DNA of 64,000 nt from Streptomyces sp. R41 (GTDB lineage: Bacteria; Actinomycetota; Actinomycetes; Streptomycetales; Streptomycetaceae): contig NZ_CP163443.1 of NCBI RefSeq assembly GCF_041053055.1, positions 5,253,001-5,317,000 of the forward strand, given 5' to 3'. Below the pieces are notes generated by a model that did no database searches, was not told the DNA's origin, and saw nothing but the letters and a program-made list of their open reading frames with translations. Positions 62,071 to 64,000 of the stretch are shown here, in pieces. Within the stretch, counting starts at the first letter, position 1; each line of letters starts with the position of its first letter. The position numbers and the translations under genes were made by a program.

Positions 62071-63333
62071 ATGGCTGTCGTACGTGACCTGCGCGTACTC
62101 CTGCGCTTCCAGGGCTTCAGACGCCTGCTGGGCGTACGGCTGTTGTCCCAGGGCGCCGACGGCGTCTATCAGGTCGCGCTCGCCACGTACGTCGTCTTCT
62201 CACCGGAGAAGCAGACCTCCGCGGCCTCGATCGCGTCCGCGATGGCGGTACTCCTGCTCCCTTACTCCCTCATCGGCCCCTTCGCCGGCGTCCTGCTGGA
62301 CCGCTGGCGGCGCCGCCAGGTCCTCCTCTACGGCAATCTGCTGCGGGCGGCGCTGGCCTGCGTGACGGCCGTCCTGATGCTGAGCCATGTCCCCGACTGG
62401 CTCTTCTACGTCTCCGCGCTGTGCGTCACCGCGGTCAACCGCTTCGTCCTGGCGGGCCTGTCGGCGGCACTGCCGCGCGTCGTCGACTCCGAACGCCTGG
62501 TGATGGCCAACTCCCTGTCGCCGACCGCGGGGACACTCGCCGCGACCACGGGCGGCGGTCTTGCATTCGTCGTACGGCTGGTCGCCTCGGACTCCGACGC
62601 GGCGGTCGTCCTCCTCGGAGCGGCCCTGTATCTGTGCGCGGCGCTCGCCTCCCTGCGCATCGCCCCGGAACTGCTGGGCCCCGACATGGAGTTGGTGGAG
62701 TCACGCCTTGCCACGGCGCTCGTCGGCACGGCACGTGGCCTAGCGGCGGGTGTACGCCATCTCGCCGAGCCCGGGCGCCGGGAAGCGGCCTGGGCACTCG
62801 CGTCGATGACGCTGATGCGCTTCTGCTACGGCGCCCTGTTGGTCATGGTGCTGATGCTCTGCCGGTACGCCTGGTCGTCCGACTCGGACGGTGGCCTCGC
62901 CCTGCTCGGGCTGGCCGTGGCCAGCTCCGGGGCGGGCTTCTTCGTGGCGGCCGTTGTCACCCCCTGGGCAGTGGGGCGCCTCGGCCCCGGCGGCTGGATC
63001 GTCACATGCGCGGGCGCCGCCGCGATCCTGGAGCCGGCGCTCGGCCTCCCCTTCGCCCCCACGCCGATGCTGGTCGCCGCCTTCTTCCTGGGCCTGACCA
63101 CCCAGGGCGCGAAGATCGCCACGGACACGATCGTGCAGTCATCGGTCGACGACGGCTTCCGCGGCCGAATCTTCTCCGTCTACGACGTCCTGTTCAACGT
63201 CGCCTTCGTCGGCGCGGCCGCAGTAGCCGCCCTAGTACTGCCTTCTGACGGACGCTCGGTTTCCCTCGTCGTCACTGTGGCAGCGCTCTACGCGGCAATT
63301 GCTGCCGCTATGGCCCACTTCGAACTGCAGTAA
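62071..63333 (+). CDS. MFS transporter
   Basis: A 420-residue protein with about eleven to twelve hydrophobic helices (start MAVVRDLRVLLRFQGFRRLL; LLLPYSLIGPFAGVLLDRWR holds the D-R-W-R-R loop motif between helices 2 and 3). The layout resembles MFS_3/enterobactin-exporter-type proteins. The C-terminal half has LGLTTQGAKIATDTIVQSSV. ATG 62071 is 24 bp beyond the TnpB frame stop, so the inserted element separates it from whatever promoter originally lay upstream. Substrate unknown. Confidence 0.9.
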   Translation: MAVVRDLRVLLRFQGFRRLLGVRLLSQGADGVYQVALATYVVFSPEKQTSAASIASAMAVLLLPYSLIGPFAGVLLDRWRRRQVLLYGNLLRAALACVTAVLMLSHVPDWLFYVSALCVTAVNRFVLAGLSAALPRVVDSERLVMANSLSPTAGTLAATTGGGLAFVVRLVASDSDAAVVLLGAALYLCAALASLRIAPELLGPDMELVESRLATALVGTARGLAAGVRHLAEPGRREAAWALASMTLMRFCYGALLVMVLMLCRYAWSSDSDGGLALLGLAVASSGAGFFVAAVVTPWAVGRLGPGGWIVTCAGAAAILEPALGLPFAPTPMLVAAFFLGLTTQGAKIATDTIVQSSVDDGFRGRIFSVYDVLFNVAFVGAAAVAALVLPSDGRSVSLVVTVAALYAAIAAAMAHFELQ

Positions 63334-63445
63334 GTGTCACATCAGTGCCACAGAGCCCCTCCGGGCTACTGAGTTGTCACCGGGTCCCGATAACTTACGT
63401 GCGTCTTATTCGCGTCGCGCGCCTACGTTCTAGGGGGACCCCCAA

Positions 63446-63958
63446 GTGACCACTCCGCCGCCCCAGGGCCAGAACCCGTTCGCCCAGGGCCAGCAGCCCT
63501 ACGGCCAGCCGCCCCAGGGTCAGGCCCCGTACGGCCAGCAGCCGACGCAGGGTTACCCGCAGCAGCCGGGCTACCCCCAGCAGCCCGGCCAGCCCGGCTT
63601 CCCGCAGCAGGGAGCCCCGTACGCCCCGGTCCCGCCGCAGCGGCCGAAGCGCGGCTTCAAGCAGTACCTGCGCATCGCGGTCATCGTCTGCGCCGTCATA
63701 GCCGCCGGCGTCGGCTATCTCGCGAGCCGCCACGACCCCGACACCGCCAAGGTCGGCGACTGCATGAGCATCAGCAACCCGGACAGCGCCACGGACCCGG
63801 GCCTCAAGGTCGTGGACTGCGGCAGTTCCAAAGCCAAGTACAAGGTCACGCAGAAGAAGACCGACGACTCCGGCTGCGACCGCACCAGGTACGCCGAGTA
63901 CACCCAGAGCGGCAAGAACGACTTCACCCTCTGCCTGTCGCCGTACTCCGCCAAGTAA
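63446..63958 (+). CDS. Membrane-anchored protein with Gln/Pro/Tyr/Gly-rich N terminus
   Basis: A 170-residue protein. Residues 1-65 are a disordered tract of repeated QPYGQ, PQGQ and PQQPG units. After the basic KRGFKQYLR comes a single membrane helix (IAVIVCAVIAAGVGYLA, about 77-93). The C-terminal about 75 residues are extracytoplasmic, with four cysteines (VGDCM, VVDCG, SGCDR, LCLSP) likely forming disulfides. It resembles the LppU-like domain of actinobacteria. GTG 63446 follows GGGGGACC. Confidence 0.82.
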   Translation: MTTPPPQGQNPFAQGQQPYGQPPQGQAPYGQQPTQGYPQQPGYPQQPGQPGFPQQGAPYAPVPPQRPKRGFKQYLRIAVIVCAVIAAGVGYLASRHDPDTAKVGDCMSISNPDSATDPGLKVVDCGSSKAKYKVTQKKTDDSGCDRTRYAEYTQSGKNDFTLCLSPYSAK

Positions 63959-63967
63959 GCGCGCAAG

Positions 63968-63995
63968 GGGCGGTGTTTCACGTGAAACACCGCCC
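63968..63995. terminator. 28-bp palindrome with parS centre
   Basis: GGGCGGTGTTTCAC and its exact complement GTGAAACACCGCCC form a 28-bp palindrome just after the last gene. It could terminate that transcript. Its centre is a parS site (63975-63988). Confidence 0.75.
63975..63988. promoter_or_regulatory. parS site (exact)
   Basis: An exact GTTTCACGTGAAAC, with the extended TGTTT...AAACA form, at the centre of the 28-bp palindrome at the window end. Confidence 0.93.
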
Positions 63996-64000
63996 TTCGG

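Overview
The window is high-GC actinobacterial chromosome and almost certainly Streptomyces. The evidence is the strong third-position GC bias, frequent GTG starts, the sporulation regulator pair ssgR-ssgA, a fused cydCD, and the gene order dnaB / MATE / rplI-rpsR-ssb-rpsF / femX / penicillin-binding protein / PadR / inositol-phosphate synthase. From memory this is the conserved core block close to the replication origin. Ten exact and two one-mismatch copies of the 14-bp ParB site parS, plus several groups of DnaA boxes, fit an origin-proximal position.

Layout. 1-3140: two ABC-2 exporter ATPase/permease pairs, all on the minus strand. 3416-7932: a tight plus-strand operon (M24 peptidase homologue, EphD-like hydrolase-dehydrogenase fusion, metal-dependent hydrolase, MerR regulator), bracketed by two DnaA-box groups. 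8055-10661: kptA, a flavin-dependent oxidoreductase and a HAD phosphatase. 10806-11215: a decayed secreted coiled-coil protein. 11407-19312: a DevS-like GAF histidine kinase and the cytochrome bd locus cydA-cydB-cydCD behind a Rex operator. 19562-26701: cyclophilin-like protein, HisC-type aminotransferase, LacI regulator, metallophosphoesterase, an unknown membrane protein and a TerD-VWA fusion. 26796-31814: thiC under a TPP riboswitch, a YibE/F membrane protein, ssgA and ssgR. 32053-36620: small membrane proteins, a cupin, a low-molecular-weight tyrosine phosphatase coupled to a cystathionine lyase, a LysR regulator and a Nudix protein. 36663-44869: flavohaemoglobin-like protein, HAD phosphatase, acetyltransferases, HbpS-like protein, a divergent MFS/MarR pair and a beta-lactamase-like hydrolase. 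44941-50067: dnaB, MATE, rplI, rpsR, ssb, rpsF. 50354-59732: small membrane protein, FemX, alanine-racemase-like protein, a membrane glycosyltransferase, a bifunctional PBP, PadR and inositol-3-phosphate synthase. 59854-62042: a solitary TnpB-type insertion. 62071-63958: an MFS protein and a tail-anchored repeat protein.

How the parts fit. The region carries replication (dnaB, ssb), ribosome (rplI, rpsR, rpsF), cell-wall (femX, PBP, racemase-like) and sporulation (ssgA/ssgR) functions together with the segregation signal. The most interesting layer is regulatory. parS sites sit inside other functional sequences: the start of cydCD, the variable arm of the thiC riboswitch, and the centres of terminator-like palindromes. 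DnaA boxes cluster in three gene-free gaps, one of them upstream of dnaB. The clearest horizontally acquired piece is the TnpB element between the ino1 terminator and the next gene.
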